Assembly: GCA_963785425.1 (NCBI GenBank)
Contig: CAWAVG010000004.1
Span: 992,001-1,056,000, forward strand
From: RYN-133 sp963785425
GTDB lineage: Bacteria; Actinomycetota; Actinomycetes; Mycobacteriales; Jatrophihabitantaceae
Direction: 5' to 3'
DNA length: 64,000 bases
Shown here: piece after piece, positions 1 to 11,284 of the stretch
How the letters are laid out: each line of letters starts with the position of its first letter
Numbering within the stretch: position 1 is the first letter of the stretch
Notes under the pieces: generated by a model
The model's input: only the letters and a program-made list of their open reading frames with translations
The model's database searches: none
Told to the model about the DNA's origin: nothing
Position numbers and translations under genes: made by a program

Positions 1-1201
1 CGCCGGACAGTGAGACCTCGCCGATCGCGCAGACCGTCGGCGGGATCGGTAGTTCGCGCACGGCCGACGCGAGCGCCAGCGCTATGGCGAGGTCGCAGGC
101 CGGCTCGCTGGCAACGATGCCGCCGACCGTCGCCACGTAAACCTCGACATCGCCCATCGGCAGCCTTGAATGACGTGACAGGACGGCGAGCAGCATCGCC
201 ACCCGGGCGGAGTCGAGATTGCTCACCGCCCGCCGTGGTGTCGCGCCGTAGTTGACGCTGTTGGTCAGCGCCTGCACCTCGGTCGCCAGCGCGCGCCGTC
301 CCTCGACGGCGATCGTGACGCAGGTGCCGGCGACGGCCGAGGACCGGTCGGACAGGAACAGCCCGGACGGATCGGTGAGCCCGACCATGCCGTCCTCGCG
401 CATCTCGAAACAGCCGACCTCGTCGGACGGGCCGTGGCGGTTCTTCGTGGCGCGCACGAGCCGCAGCGACGAGTGCCGGTCACCCTCGAAATGGAGAACG
501 ACGTCGACGAGGTGCTCGAGCACGCGCGGGCCGGCGATCGCGCCGTCCTTCGTCACGTGACCGACCAGCACCGTGACGATGCCGCGCTGTTTGGCGACCG
601 AGATCAGCGCGGCGGCCACCGCACGGATCTGCGGGACGCCGCCGGCCGCGCCGTCGATCGAGTCGGTCGAGATGGTCTGCACCGAGTCGACGACGAGCAA
701 CCCCGGGGTGACGTCGCCGAGGTGGGTGAGCAGCGCGCCGAGGTCGTTCTCGGCGGCGAGGTACAGATTCGGGTCGACCGCACCGATGCGCTCGGCGCGC
801 AGGCGCACCTGCGCGGTCGATTCCTCGCCGGTCACGATCAGGGCGCGCGTCCCGCTCGCGGCGTAACGATGCGCGACGTCGAGCAGCAGCGTGGACTTGC
901 CGACGCCCGGCTCGCCCGCTAGCAGGACCACAGAGCCCGGGACGAGGCCGCCGCCGAGCACCCGGTCGAGCTCGCTCACTCCGGTGGGACGCGCGCGCGC
1001 CTCGTCGGGCGACAGCTCGCCGATCGGACGCGCTGCCCGGGTGACAGCAGACGCTGCCACGGCGCGGCGGGTGCTCGCACCGATCTCGGTGACCGAGCCC
1101 CAGGCCTGGCACTCGGGGCAGCGTCCGACCCACTGCAGCGAGTCGGCGCCGCACTCGGTGCAGCGGTAGGCGGGCTTGGCTGCGCGGGCCGGTTTGGTCA
1201 T
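1..1201 (-). CDS. radA: DNA repair protein RadA (Sms), C-terminus cut by window edge
   Basis: RadA is a RecA-like ATPase that helps process recombination intermediates and drive branch migration. The frame is open from the start codon to base 1, giving about 400 of the usual ~460 residues, so the end of the Lon-like C-terminal domain is missing. An N-terminal zinc ribbon (C14, C17, C28, C31) precedes Walker A GEPGVGKS (96-103), Walker B around LLVVDS (168-173) and the RadA signature. That signature is usually KNRFG but is KNRHG here (253-257). The ATG at 1199-1201 is chosen because the zinc ribbon begins about twelve residues later, as usual. It lies 40 bp downstream of the lpqE-like gene on the same strand, an arrangement I recall from mycobacteria. 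The identification is secure. Confidence 0.95.
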   Translation of the reverse strand, partial: MTKPARAAKPAYRCTECGADSLQWVGRCPECQAWGSVTEIGASTRRAVAASAVTRAARPIGELSPDEARARPTGVSELDRVLGGGLVPGSVVLLAGEPGVGKSTLLLDVAHRYAASGTRALIVTGEESTAQVRLRAERIGAVDPNLYLAAENDLGALLTHLGDVTPGLLVVDSVQTISTDSIDGAAGGVPQIRAVAAALISVAKQRGIVTVLVGHVTKDGAIAGPRVLEHLVDVVLHFEGDRHSSLRLVRATKNRHGPSDEVGCFEMREDGMVGLTDPSGLFLSDRSSAVAGTCVTIAVEGRRALATEVQALTNSVNYGATPRRAVSNLDSARVAMLLAVLSRHSRLPMGDVEVYVATVGGIVASEPACDLAIALALASAVRELPIPPTVCAIGEVSLSG

Positions 1202-1241
1202 GCCCGACACGCTAGGTGCCGGCTACGACAAGTCGGCGCAG

Positions 1242-1880
1242 CTACGCCGCGGGGCTGCCCGTCATCTCGGGGACGGTCTGCCCGCTCGGCGCGTTGCCGA
1301 TCTGTACCGGGACGGTGAGCGTCGCCTGGCCGGCGTTGGCGAAGGTGAAGGTGACCTTCTCGGCGGTGCCGGGGAACAGCGGCTGCGGGCCCTTGTAACC
1401 CAGCAGCACGAGCGATTCGGGCGATCCGGCCCCGGACGGCGAGAGGTTCTGCAGGCCGAACCCGACCGCCGAGCCCGCCCCGATCGTCTGCGGCTGGCCA
1501 TTGGTCGCCTGCGTGGGCGCGCTCGACGAGGGGGCCCCGCTCGGACCGGCGAGCAGCGACGGCGTCGAGACCACATCCCAGCCGCCGGGGAACGCCGGAC
1601 TCGACACCTTGACGAGCTGGTCGGCGCTCTGGCCGTTGTTCACGATGTAGGCGATCAGCGGCACCGCGGCACCGGCCGGGTAGGACACCCCGCTCGGGCT
1701 CCGGAAGGCGACGCCCTCGATGCGCATGTTGCCGACGCCGCCGTACGTGCCGTCGAGGGACGGCTTCTCCTCGGCCGTTGCAGCGACCTGGCCGGCGCCG
1801 CACGCGCTGGTGAGCAAAACGCATCCGGCGGCACACACAGCGGCCAGCGCTGCGCGGAATCGACTCACGGGCAGACTCAC
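1242..1880 (-). CDS. lpqE: LpqE-like secreted lipoprotein
   Basis: This is a predicted exported lipoprotein of unknown biochemical role. After a basic start and a hydrophobic stretch comes the lipobox LLTSAC, whose cysteine would be lipidated after signal peptidase II cleavage. The mature part (about 180 residues) looks like a small beta-rich domain of the copper-chaperone PCu(A)C kind, with a Pro/Ser-rich linker. Its position between radA and divergent carD matches mycobacterial lpqE, which is the main basis for the name. I chose the GTG at 1880 over upstream in-frame starts (1886, 1916) because TACGCT at 1887-1892 would serve as a -10 box for a leaderless message beginning at that codon. 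Gene identity is fairly sure; the exact start is not. Confidence 0.75.
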   Translation of the reverse strand: MSLPVSRFRAALAAVCAAGCVLLTSACGAGQVAATAEEKPSLDGTYGGVGNMRIEGVAFRSPSGVSYPAGAAVPLIAYIVNNGQSADQLVKVSSPAFPGGWDVVSTPSLLAGPSGAPSSSAPTQATNGQPQTIGAGSAVGFGLQNLSPSGAGSPESLVLLGYKGPQPLFPGTAEKVTFTFANAGQATLTVPVQIGNAPSGQTVPEMTGSPAA

Positions 1881-1886
1881 GCGCAC

Positions 1887-1892
1887 AGCGTA
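1887..1892 (-). promoter_or_regulatory. putative -10 box for leaderless lpqE mRNA
   Basis: On the minus strand TACGCT fits the actinobacterial TANNNT -10 pattern and ends 6 nt before the GTG at 1880. Transcription would then start at the start codon itself. No convincing -35 or ribosome binding site is visible, which agrees with leaderless expression. Confidence 0.35.
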
Positions 1893-2075
1893 TCTGGGCG
1901 CCGGGCCGTCATACACGCGGCCCGCTGCGCCACGGGGCGGGGCCTCGGCGACTTGCGGTTTGGACCCGAATGTGCTTCTGCCGTAAGGGCTTACTCCTCT
2001 GAGATACCGAACGCACGACCGAGTTCGGCATTGTGTCCCGTGTTACCCTTGGAGTAGCGAAGGGGGCTCCATCAC

Positions 2076-2567
2076 ATGACGTTCAACGTCGGCGAGACTG
2101 TTGTTTACCCGCACCACGGCGCAGCGCTCATCGAGGCAATCGAAGAGCGAGCCATCCAGGGAGTGAAGAAGACCTACCTACGGCTGAAGGTGGCCCAGGG
2201 TGACCTCACGGTGCTGGTCCCGGCCGAGAACGCCGAGGTCGTCGGCGTGCGTGACGTGGTCGGCCAGGAGGGTCTCGATCGCGTGTTCGACGTGCTGCGT
2301 GCCCCCCACACCGAAGAGCCGACCAACTGGTCGCGCCGGTACAAGGCCAACGGCGAGAAGCTCGCCTCGGGCGACGTGAACAAGGTCGCCGAGGTCGTGC
2401 GCGACCTGTGGCGTCGTGACCGCGACCGCGGCCTGTCGGCCGGTGAGAAGCGCATGCTGGCCAAGGCGCGCCAGATCCTCGTCAGCGAGCTGGCCCTGGC
2501 CGAGGGCACCAACGAGGACAAGGCCGAGATCGTTCTCGACGAGGTGTTGGGCGAGGCTGTCGCCTGA
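2076..2567 (+). CDS. carD: RNA polymerase-binding transcription factor CarD
   Basis: CarD binds the beta subunit of RNA polymerase and stabilises open promoter complexes, notably at rRNA promoters; it is essential in mycobacteria. The 163-residue protein has the N-terminal Tudor-like interaction domain (about 1-60) and a C-terminal helical DNA-binding domain. W85 matches the tryptophan that in the mycobacterial protein wedges into the upstream edge of the bubble. The ATG is preceded by a purine-rich GAAGGGGG ribosome binding site. TACCCT at 2044-2049 could be a -10. The gene is divergent from lpqE and heads a same-strand run with ispD, 19 bp downstream. Confidence 0.97.
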   Translation: MTFNVGETVVYPHHGAALIEAIEERAIQGVKKTYLRLKVAQGDLTVLVPAENAEVVGVRDVVGQEGLDRVFDVLRAPHTEEPTNWSRRYKANGEKLASGDVNKVAEVVRDLWRRDRDRGLSAGEKRMLAKARQILVSELALAEGTNEDKAEIVLDEVLGEAVA

Positions 2568-2586
2568 CGCACCGGGTTCATCGACC

Positions 2587-3258
2587 ATGGCGGCGAACGA
2601 TCACCTGATCGTCGCCGCCATTGTCGTTGCTGCGGGGGTCGGGTCCCGCCTCGGTGCAAGGCTCCCCAAGGCGTTCGTCGAGCTCGGTGGTCGCACGTTG
2701 CTCGAACATGCGGTCGCGGGGCTCCGCGCCCATCCGCGCGTCGGGTCGGTCGTCGTGGTCGTGCCCGTCGACCGCGTCGACGAGGCGGCTGAGCGGACGG
2801 GCTGCGCCGCGGTCGCCGGCGGGAGGACGAGGCAGGAGTCGGTCGATGCCGGGCTCCGGGAGGTCGCCGATGCGGACCTCGTGCTCGTGCACGACGCCGC
2901 CCGTCCGTTCGCGCCCGTCGAGGTGATCGACCGGGTGCTGACCGCTCTCGACGCCGGCGCCGACGCCGCCGTTCCGGCGCTGGCGGTCACGGACACGATC
3001 AAGCAGGTGGACGAGGCCGGCCACGTGCTGGCCACGCTCGACCGTGGTGCGCTCGTCGCCGTCCAGACGCCGCAGGGTTTCCGGTTGCCCGCGCTCGTGG
3101 GCGCGCACGCGAACGCCGGCCGCTACGACGCGACCGATGACGCCGCGCTCGTGGAGGCCGACGGGGGACGGGTCCTGGTCGTGACAGGTGACCCGCGCGC
3201 GTTCAAGATCACCACGGCGCTCGATCTCGCGGTGGCGCGGGTGGTCGTCGATGGCTGA
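2587..3258 (+). CDS. ispD: 2-C-methyl-D-erythritol 4-phosphate cytidylyltransferase
   Basis: IspD catalyses the third step of the MEP isoprenoid pathway, joining CTP to methylerythritol phosphate. The 223-residue protein begins with the nucleotide-binding loop AAGVGSRLG (15-23) followed by K28, both typical of the family, and carries the HDAARPF motif mid-protein. The frame stays open upstream through carD, but the ATG at 2587 puts the CTP loop at the expected distance from the start. Its stop overlaps the ispF start by 8 bp, so the two are probably translationally coupled, as in other actinobacteria. Confidence 0.95.
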   Translation: MAANDHLIVAAIVVAAGVGSRLGARLPKAFVELGGRTLLEHAVAGLRAHPRVGSVVVVVPVDRVDEAAERTGCAAVAGGRTRQESVDAGLREVADADLVLVHDAARPFAPVEVIDRVLTALDAGADAAVPALAVTDTIKQVDEAGHVLATLDRGALVAVQTPQGFRLPALVGAHANAGRYDATDDAALVEADGGRVLVVTGDPRAFKITTALDLAVARVVVDG

Positions 3259-3721
3259 GCTGCGCACCGGTATCGGCGTCGACGTGCACCCGATCGAGGC
3301 GGGCCGCGAGTGCCGGCTCGCCGGCTTGACCTGGCCGGGTGTCGACGGGTGCGCCGGGCATTCAGACGGCGACGTCGCGGCCCATGCCGTGTGCGACGCG
3401 GTGCTGTCGGCCGCCGGCCTGGGCGATCTCGGCGCGGTCTTCGGGACCGACGACCCGCGCTGGGCAGCGGCGTCCGGCGTCGACTTGCTGCGCGAGGTGC
3501 GCGCCCGGGTCGGCGCCGAAGGCTGGACGATCGCCAACGCGGCCGTCCAGGTGATCGCGACCGGGCCGCGGCTGAGCGAGCGGCGCGAGCAGGCGCAGGA
3601 GGCGCTGAGCGAAGCGCTCGGCGCGCCCGTCTCGGTGGCCGGGACGACCAGCGACGGGCTGGGGCTCACCGGCCGCGGCGAGGGCCGGGCCGCCGTCGCG
3701 ACCGCCCTTCTGACCCGCTGA
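3251..3721 (+). CDS. ispF: 2-C-methyl-D-erythritol 2,4-cyclodiphosphate synthase
   Basis: IspF cyclises CDP-methylerythritol phosphate in the MEP pathway and works as a homotrimer with a divalent metal. The 156-residue length is typical. Metal ligands D11, H13 and H45 are present in GIGVDVHP and in the GHSDGDVAAH segment, and the C-terminal TTSDGLG motif is intact. The ATG overlaps the end of ispD. The stop codon (3719-3721) sits on the first bases of a palindromic intergenic element and faces a convergent PLP enzyme gene. Confidence 0.96.
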   Translation: MAELRTGIGVDVHPIEAGRECRLAGLTWPGVDGCAGHSDGDVAAHAVCDAVLSAAGLGDLGAVFGTDDPRWAAASGVDLLREVRARVGAEGWTIANAAVQVIATGPRLSERREQAQEALSEALGAPVSVAGTTSDGLGLTGRGEGRAAVATALLTR

Positions 3722-3800
3722 TCCCCGCGAGTGGTCACCTATGGCGCGAGTGGTCACCTATAAGTGGCCACTCGGCGCGTAAGTGACCACTCGCGGGATC
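3720..3800. repeat. palindromic intergenic element, family A copy 1
   Basis: An 81-bp imperfect palindrome contains four 10-bp modules: GAGTGGTCAC at 3729-3738 and 3748-3757, and its near-complements GTGGCCACTC at 3764-3773 and GTGACCACTC at 3783-3792. The outer arms run from GATCCCC to GGGATC. The element fills the whole space between the convergent ispF and cystathionine-lyase-like genes, and its ends form both stop codons. A diverged second copy lies at 47448-47523. A bidirectional terminator role is likely, but recurrence as a mobile palindrome (REP-like) also fits. Confidence 0.85.
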
Positions 3801-4896
3801 AGGCGAGGGCTTGGACGAGGTCGTCCCACAGGTCGTCGACGTGCTCGATGCCGACCGAGAACCGCAGCAGGTTCGGCGGCGTGCCGAAACCGGCGTCGAC
3901 CTCGTAGCGCGCCCGGCGCTCGATCAGCGACTCCACGCCGCCGAGGCTCGTCGCATGGTTGATCAGGCGCACCCGTTCGCAGACCGCCTCGGCGTCCTCG
4001 GCCGTGCCGTCCAGCTCGATCCCCAGCATCGCGCCGTACCCGGTGAACAGCCGCGACGCGCGCTCGTGGCCCGGATCGTCCGGCAGGCCGGGAAAGCGCA
4101 CCCGCGCCACCCGGGGGTGCGCGACCAGGCGGCGGGCGAGTTCGCCGGCGTTGGCCTGCGCGCGCTCCATCCGCAGCGCGAGCGTGCGGATCCCGCGCAG
4201 CGCCAGATACGACTCGAACGCGCCGGGGATGGCCCCGGTGAGCATCCGCCGGTAGGCGAGCTGCTCGTACAGCTCGTCCGAGCGGACGGTCAGCGAGCCG
4301 AGCAGCAGATCGGAGTGGCCCGCCAGGTACTTGGTGACCGAGTGCATGACGACATCGGCGCCGAGGTCGAGCGGGCGCACGTTGAGCGGGGTGGCGAAGG
4401 TCGCGTCGACGACCACCAGCGCCCCCGCCTCGTGCGCCGCGGCGATGAGCACCGGCAGGTCCGGGACGTCCAGCAGCGGGTTCGTCATCGTCTCGAGCCA
4501 GAGCAGCCCGGCGCCCTCCAGCGCCGCCAGCACGGCATCGGTGTCGGCGATCGGCACCGGGCGCACGGTCATGCGGCCGAGGTCGTGCTCGTGGGCGAAG
4601 ATCGACACCGCGCCGGAGTACGCCGCCTGCGGGACGACCGCGATCGTGCCGGCCGGGCGTCCCTCCGCGATCGCGGCGATCGCGGCCATGCCGCTGGCGT
4701 AACCGAGTGCCCGGCCGCCGTCCAGCGCGCCGAGTGCGGCCTCCAGCGCGGCGCGGGTCTCGGTCGCCTCGGCGCGCGAGTAGGGGTTGTCCTCCGCGGT
4801 GTGCCGCAACGGCGCGGCCAGCACGACGGGTGCGTTCAGTGGCGCGCCAGGAGCCTCGGGACGCCCGACCGAGACGACCAGCGACTCGGTCCTCAT
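3799..4896 (-). CDS. Cys/Met-metabolism PLP-dependent enzyme (cystathionine gamma-lyase/synthase-like)
   Basis: This is a fold-type I PLP enzyme of the transsulfuration family, acting on cystathionine or a homoserine ester. The 365-residue protein has the YSR motif (39-41), the cofactor contacts YASGMAA (66-72), the aspartate in VVVDATFATP (161-170) and the Schiff-base lysine K189 in SVTKYLAGHSD. Those features fit cystathionine gamma-lyase or gamma-synthase. Subfamily residues that would separate the two cannot be judged by eye, so no symbol is given. Its ATG overlaps the stop of the upstream cupin gene (ATGA), so the two form an operon. The stop lies in the palindromic element. Confidence 0.85.
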   Translation of the reverse strand: MRTESLVVSVGRPEAPGAPLNAPVVLAAPLRHTAEDNPYSRAEATETRAALEAALGALDGGRALGYASGMAAIAAIAEGRPAGTIAVVPQAAYSGAVSIFAHEHDLGRMTVRPVPIADTDAVLAALEGAGLLWLETMTNPLLDVPDLPVLIAAAHEAGALVVVDATFATPLNVRPLDLGADVVMHSVTKYLAGHSDLLLGSLTVRSDELYEQLAYRRMLTGAIPGAFESYLALRGIRTLALRMERAQANAGELARRLVAHPRVARVRFPGLPDDPGHERASRLFTGYGAMLGIELDGTAEDAEAVCERVRLINHATSLGGVESLIERRARYEVDAGFGTPPNLLRFSVGIEHVDDLWDDLVQALA

Positions 4897-5321
4897 CGAT
4901 CCTCACCCCGCAGCGACGGAAGGTTGACCACGATGGCCTCCTGCGTGCTGCGCGCGAGCACCACGACCGCCGCCTCGTCCGGACTGTTGTTCTCCTCGCG
5001 GTGCGGTGTGAACGGCGGGACGAACACGTAGTCGCCGGGTTCCGGACGCAGCCGGGTCTCGGCGCCCGTCATCTCGTCGAGGAACACGAACTCGGGATGC
5101 CCGCTCACGACATAGATCGCGGTCTCGGCCTCGCCGTGGTGGTGGTCGCCGGAACGCTGCGACGGGCCGACGTGCGTCTCGCCCATCCACAGCTTCTCCG
5201 AGCCGACGCGATGCGCGCTCACCGCCGACCGCCGGTCCATGCCCGGTGTCTGGGCGGTGTCGCTGTCGAGGTCGCCCGACGCGATGTGCCTGAGGTTGGG
5301 ATGAAACCCGTCCGTTGCCAT
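4893..5321 (-). CDS. cupin-domain protein
   Basis: A 142-residue single-domain cupin. The first cupin motif is visible as GDHHHGEAETAIYVVSG (metal-ligand His and Glu residues), and the second as PGDYVFVPPFTPHREEN. It probably binds a metal, but its substrate is unknown. The start at 5321 is preferred over the in-frame ATG at 5330 because an AGGA sequence stands 8-12 nt upstream. The last codon overlaps the start of the PLP enzyme (ATGA), suggesting joint expression and perhaps a shared amino-acid or sulfur pathway. It is divergent from the PAP2 phosphatase, 37 bp away. Confidence 0.85.
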   Translation of the reverse strand: MATDGFHPNLRHIASGDLDSDTAQTPGMDRRSAVSAHRVGSEKLWMGETHVGPSQRSGDHHHGEAETAIYVVSGHPEFVFLDEMTGAETRLRPEPGDYVFVPPFTPHREENNSPDEAAVVVLARSTQEAIVVNLPSLRGEDR

Positions 5322-5358
5322 AACGAGCATCCTGCCGTGACCGGGCAGGATCGATCCC

Positions 5359-5991
5359 GTGCCAACCGGGAAGCAGCGGCGGGACCTGCGGCAGTGGGTG
5401 CTGCCCGGTGCGCTCGCGCTCGCCTTCGCGGTGCTCGCGGTCCTCGCGGCCGTTGACCACGGGTCGGTCGCGCTGCACCTCGACCGTCCGATCACGCACT
5501 GGGCGCTGACTCATCGGACGCCCGCGCTGACCGGCTTCTTCCGTGCCGTCACCAACCTCGGCAACCCCGGCGTCGCGTTCGTCGGCGGCCTGGTGCTCGC
5601 TGTGTTCGCGGTGTTCCGTTCGGCCCGCACGGCGCTACTTGTCGTGCTGCTGACCCTCGCCCGTCCCCTCGCGTCCACGATCGCCAAGGCGCTCGTCGAC
5701 CGCGCGCGGCCGCCGGTGCACGCGTTGGTGGTCGCAACCGGCAGTTCGTTCCCGAGCGGACACGTGCTGGCGGCGACGGCGTTCTGGGGTGCGATCCCGG
5801 TCGTCATGCTGGTCTGGTCGGCGGCGCGGGGGTTCGTCATAGGTGCAGCCGTGCTCGCTGTCGTGGCGGTGCTGGTCGTGGCCGCGAGCCGCGTGTACCT
5901 AGGCGTGCACTGGTGCACCGATGTTCTCGGCGGCGCCCTGCTCGGCGCGCTGCTGCTCGTTCCGGTCTACCGGCTCCGCGAGCGTCCCTAG
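5359..5991 (+). CDS. PAP2-family membrane phosphatase
   Basis: This is an integral membrane lipid phosphatase of the PAP2 family, acting on phosphatidate, undecaprenyl pyrophosphate or similar substrates. The 210 residues contain about five or six hydrophobic helices and the three phosphatase motifs: KALVDRARPP (KX6RP), SSFPSGH, and SRVYLGVHWCTDV (SRX5HX3D). It starts with GTG at 5359, and the stop lies 9 bp before the GTG of cysS. The substrate cannot be told from sequence; undecaprenyl-PP recycling is one possibility. Confidence 0.9.
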   Translation: MPTGKQRRDLRQWVLPGALALAFAVLAVLAAVDHGSVALHLDRPITHWALTHRTPALTGFFRAVTNLGNPGVAFVGGLVLAVFAVFRSARTALLVVLLTLARPLASTIAKALVDRARPPVHALVVATGSSFPSGHVLAATAFWGAIPVVMLVWSAARGFVIGAAVLAVVAVLVVAASRVYLGVHWCTDVLGGALLGALLLVPVYRLRERP

Positions 5992-6000
5992 ACTGGCCCC

Positions 6001-7394
<1,394 letters not shown>

Positions 7395-7395
<1 letters not shown>

Positions 7396-8336
7396 TGGCT
7401 GGCAACTCGAACCGGCAGGGCGCCGTACGCAAGTCGAAGAAGGGCGCGCAGGTCGGGTCCGGCGGGCAGGCGCGGCGCGCGCTCAAGGGCAAGGGGCCGA
7501 CCCCGAAGGCGACCGAGCGCAAGGGACATCCGGCCGCCCGGCGGGCCGCGTCGGCGGCCCGGCGTACCGAGAAGCGCCCGCAGCGGGGCGACGGTGGCCC
7601 GGAACTGCTGGTGGGCCGCAACCCGGTGCTCGAGGCGCTGCGCGCGAAGATCCCCGCGACCGCCCTCTACGTGGCGCTGGGTGTCGAATCGGACGAGCGG
7701 ATCACCGAGGCGATACGCATCGCCGGCAACCGAGGACTGGCGTTGCTCGAGGTCACCCGCACCGAACTCGAGCGGCGCACCGGCGGCCTGCTGCACCAGG
7801 GCATCGCACTGCAGGTGCCGCCGTATGAGTACCGCGAGCTCGCCGACGTCCTCGAGATCGCGGCCGAGTCGACGACCGCGCCGCTCCTCGTCGCTCTTGA
7901 CGGCGTGACCGACCCGCGCAATCTCGGCGCGGTCATCCGCTCGGCCGTCGCGTTCGGCGCACACGGCGTGATCGTGCCCGAGCGTCGATCGGCGGGCGTC
8001 ACGGCCGCCGCCTGGCGCACCTCGGCCGGCACCGCTGCACGCATCCCGATCGCGCAGGTGACCAACCTCGTCCGCGCGTTGAAGCAGGCGCAGCAGGCCG
8101 GCATGTTCGTCCTCGGTCTCGACGCCGACGGCGACGTGTCGCTCGACGATCTCGAGGCAGCGGTCGACCCCGTCGTGGTCGTCCTCGGGTCGGAGGGACG
8201 CGGCCTGTCCCGGCTGGTCGGCGAGACCTGCGACCTCACCGTGTCGATCCCGATGAGCGGACCGGCCGAGTCGCTCAACGCCTCGGTGGCGGTGTCGGTG
8301 ACGCTGGCCGAGATTGCGCGCCGCCGCCGGATCTGA
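7395..8336 (+). CDS. rlmB: 23S rRNA 2'-O-methyltransferase RlmB (SpoU family)
   Basis: This SPOUT-family enzyme methylates the 2'-OH of a guanosine (G2251 in E. coli numbering) in the 23S rRNA peptidyl-transferase region. The 313-residue protein has a long basic, probably disordered N-terminal extension (about 1-68) common in actinobacteria. An RNA-binding substrate domain starts at LLVGRNPVLEAL. The knotted SpoU domain carries the three motifs around DPRNLGAVIRSA, VLGSEGRGLS and SLNASVAVSV. The ATG overlaps the cysS stop by 1 bp. Confidence 0.93.
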
Positions 8337-8856
8337 GCCCGACCATTGCCCCCGGGGGCCCCTGGCCGCATCATCGCGGCATGGCGAAACCTCTGACCGG
8401 GCGGCACATGGCCGAGTTGGACGGCGACTTCGTGGTGTTCCTGATCGGCGCGCGATTCGATCTGAAACACCCGATCCGGACGTTCCGCGACCTCGGCGGC
8501 CGGCGCGGCATGCAGCACATGCTCAAGTACCTCACCGAGCACCCGGAGAAGGGGCTGCTCGGCTACGAGATGGGGCTGCCGACGATCGTGCAGTACTGGC
8601 GCTCGTACGAGCACCTCGAGGCGTTCGCGAACGACAAGGACGATCCGCACACCGCCGCGTGGCGCACCTACTGGAAGCGCGTCGGCACGAGCAACCGCAG
8701 CGGCATCTGGCACGAGACCTACCTCGTGCACGCGGGCGAGTTCGAGGCGATCTACGCCAACATGCCGCCGTTCGGACTCGGCAAGGCAGGCACGCTCGTT
8801 CCGATCACCGGCAAGAGCACCTCGCGCGCCCGAATCAGGACGACGCGGCATGACGA

Positions 8857-8883
8857 AGGGCCGCACCCGCCGGGTGCGGCCCT
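8857..8883. terminator. hairpin terminator between convergent genes
   Basis: A perfect 12-bp GC-rich stem (8857-8868 with 8872-8883) closes a 3-nt loop. It lies between the DUF4188 gene and the converging ABC ATPase gene, so it can end transcription from either side. Confidence 0.85.
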
Positions 8884-8898
8884 CCGGTCCCGAATCGA

Positions 8899-10032
<1,134 letters not shown>

Positions 10033-10232
10033 GACAGGCACTCCCTCGTCGGTGGGTTCGCGCCGCACCGCGTACGGGTGGAGCCGGGTTCACGTCGGGA
10101 AACGCGAATCGGACACCTCACGGTCTTCCGGACCGCGGAGCTCGTTCCACCCCACCGACGTCCAGGCGGCCCCCGCAGACCGGCATAGCGGCCTGACAGT
10201 GACATTCGACACGCTCGCGACGATTGAGTCAA

Positions 10233-10982
10233 CTACGAGTGGGTGCGGTGCCGCCACTTGTCGATCAACTTGTGCTCGCTCTTGAAGAACGAGCGCGGGG
10301 CCCGTTCGCCGCGGACCGCGGCCACCTCGACCCGCACCGCTGCCATGATCACGTCGGTGATCTCGCGCAATGTCTCGGTCGACGGCTCCTTGCCGCGGAA
10401 GCGCGACAGGTCGAGCGGTTCGCCGACCGACGCCAACGCGGTGCGCCGGGCGGCCTTGCGCCACCACGGCAGATCGGGACGGCGCTGGGCACCCCACTGG
10501 CCGACCGGGACGACCGGGGTGTCCGGGCACTGCAGAACGAGCCGGGCGATGCCGGTCTTGCCCTGCATCGGCCACTGCTCGGGATCCTTGGTGATCGTGC
10601 CCTCGGGATAGAACACGACCGCCTCGCCCTGCTCGACGGCGGTGACCGCGTCGCGCAACGACTGCGACGCGTCGGTCGTCCCGCGGTAGACGGGAATCTG
10701 CTTCGCGCCGCGCATGACCTGGCCGAGACCGAACGTGTGGAACGCGCCGGACTTCACGAGGAACCGCGGCACGCGACCCGACTGCCACACCAGTCTCGCC
10801 ATCAGGACGGTGTCGATCATGGAGATGTGGTTGATCGCGATGATGACGCCGCCGGTGGACGGCGCGGGCATGCGCTCGAGATGGCGCCACCGGATGCGGA
10901 AGAGCAGGCCGTCGAGCGGGTAGAGGATCGCCACGCAGAACCTGATCCAGAACCCGGCCTTCGGCTTGTGCAGCCTGCTCAT
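10233..10982 (-). CDS. 1-acyl-sn-glycerol-3-phosphate acyltransferase (PlsC-like)
   Basis: This membrane-associated acyltransferase transfers an acyl chain to lysophosphatidate or a related lipid. The 249-residue protein shows acyltransferase motif I NHISMID (51-57; NHX4D catalytic pair), a hydrophobic N-terminal anchor (about 10-28), and the FYPEGT motif that binds the phosphate. The C-terminal basic tail is typical of actinobacterial members. A second acyltransferase role, for example in phosphatidylinositol mannoside synthesis, cannot be excluded. About 200 bp without a gene separate it from the downstream msiK-like gene; I see no clear signal there. Confidence 0.88.
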   Translation of the reverse strand: MSRLHKPKAGFWIRFCVAILYPLDGLLFRIRWRHLERMPAPSTGGVIIAINHISMIDTVLMARLVWQSGRVPRFLVKSGAFHTFGLGQVMRGAKQIPVYRGTTDASQSLRDAVTAVEQGEAVVFYPEGTITKDPEQWPMQGKTGIARLVLQCPDTPVVPVGQWGAQRRPDLPWWRKAARRTALASVGEPLDLSRFRGKEPSTETLREITDVIMAAVRVEVAAVRGERAPRSFFKSEHKLIDKWRHRTHS

Positions 10983-11072
10983 GGAGATCCTCCCGGACGT
11001 TACGCGACCGTAGGTAGTCTGCCCGTCATTCGTGAGATTCCCGCTGCCGGGTTCCCGTAGTCTCGGTGCGCT

Positions 11073-11146
11073 GCCGCCTTAGCTCAGTTGGCCAGAGCAA
11101 TCGCCTTGTAAGCGATAGGTCGTCGGTTCGAACCCGACAGGCGGCT
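11073..11146 (+). tRNA. tRNA-Thr (anticodon TGT)
   Basis: The full cloverleaf can be drawn: acceptor GCCGCCT/AGGCGGC, D arm GCTC...GAGC, anticodon stem ATCGC/GCGAT with loop CTTGTAA (anticodon TGT at positions 34-36), a five-base variable region, and T arm GTCGG-TTCGAAC-CCGAC. The discriminator is T. CCA is not encoded. Confidence 0.97.
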
Positions 11147-11284
11147 CTGTCCCGAGGGCCCCCCGCCGCGTGTTTGGTGCGCATCAAGTACAGGGCCAAT
11201 TTGTCCAAAGCGTCTTGTCCACGGGCCACGCAGGGTTGATAGTGCTCGGCAGATCAGTGTCGATCAGGTCACCCGGGGGCAAGC

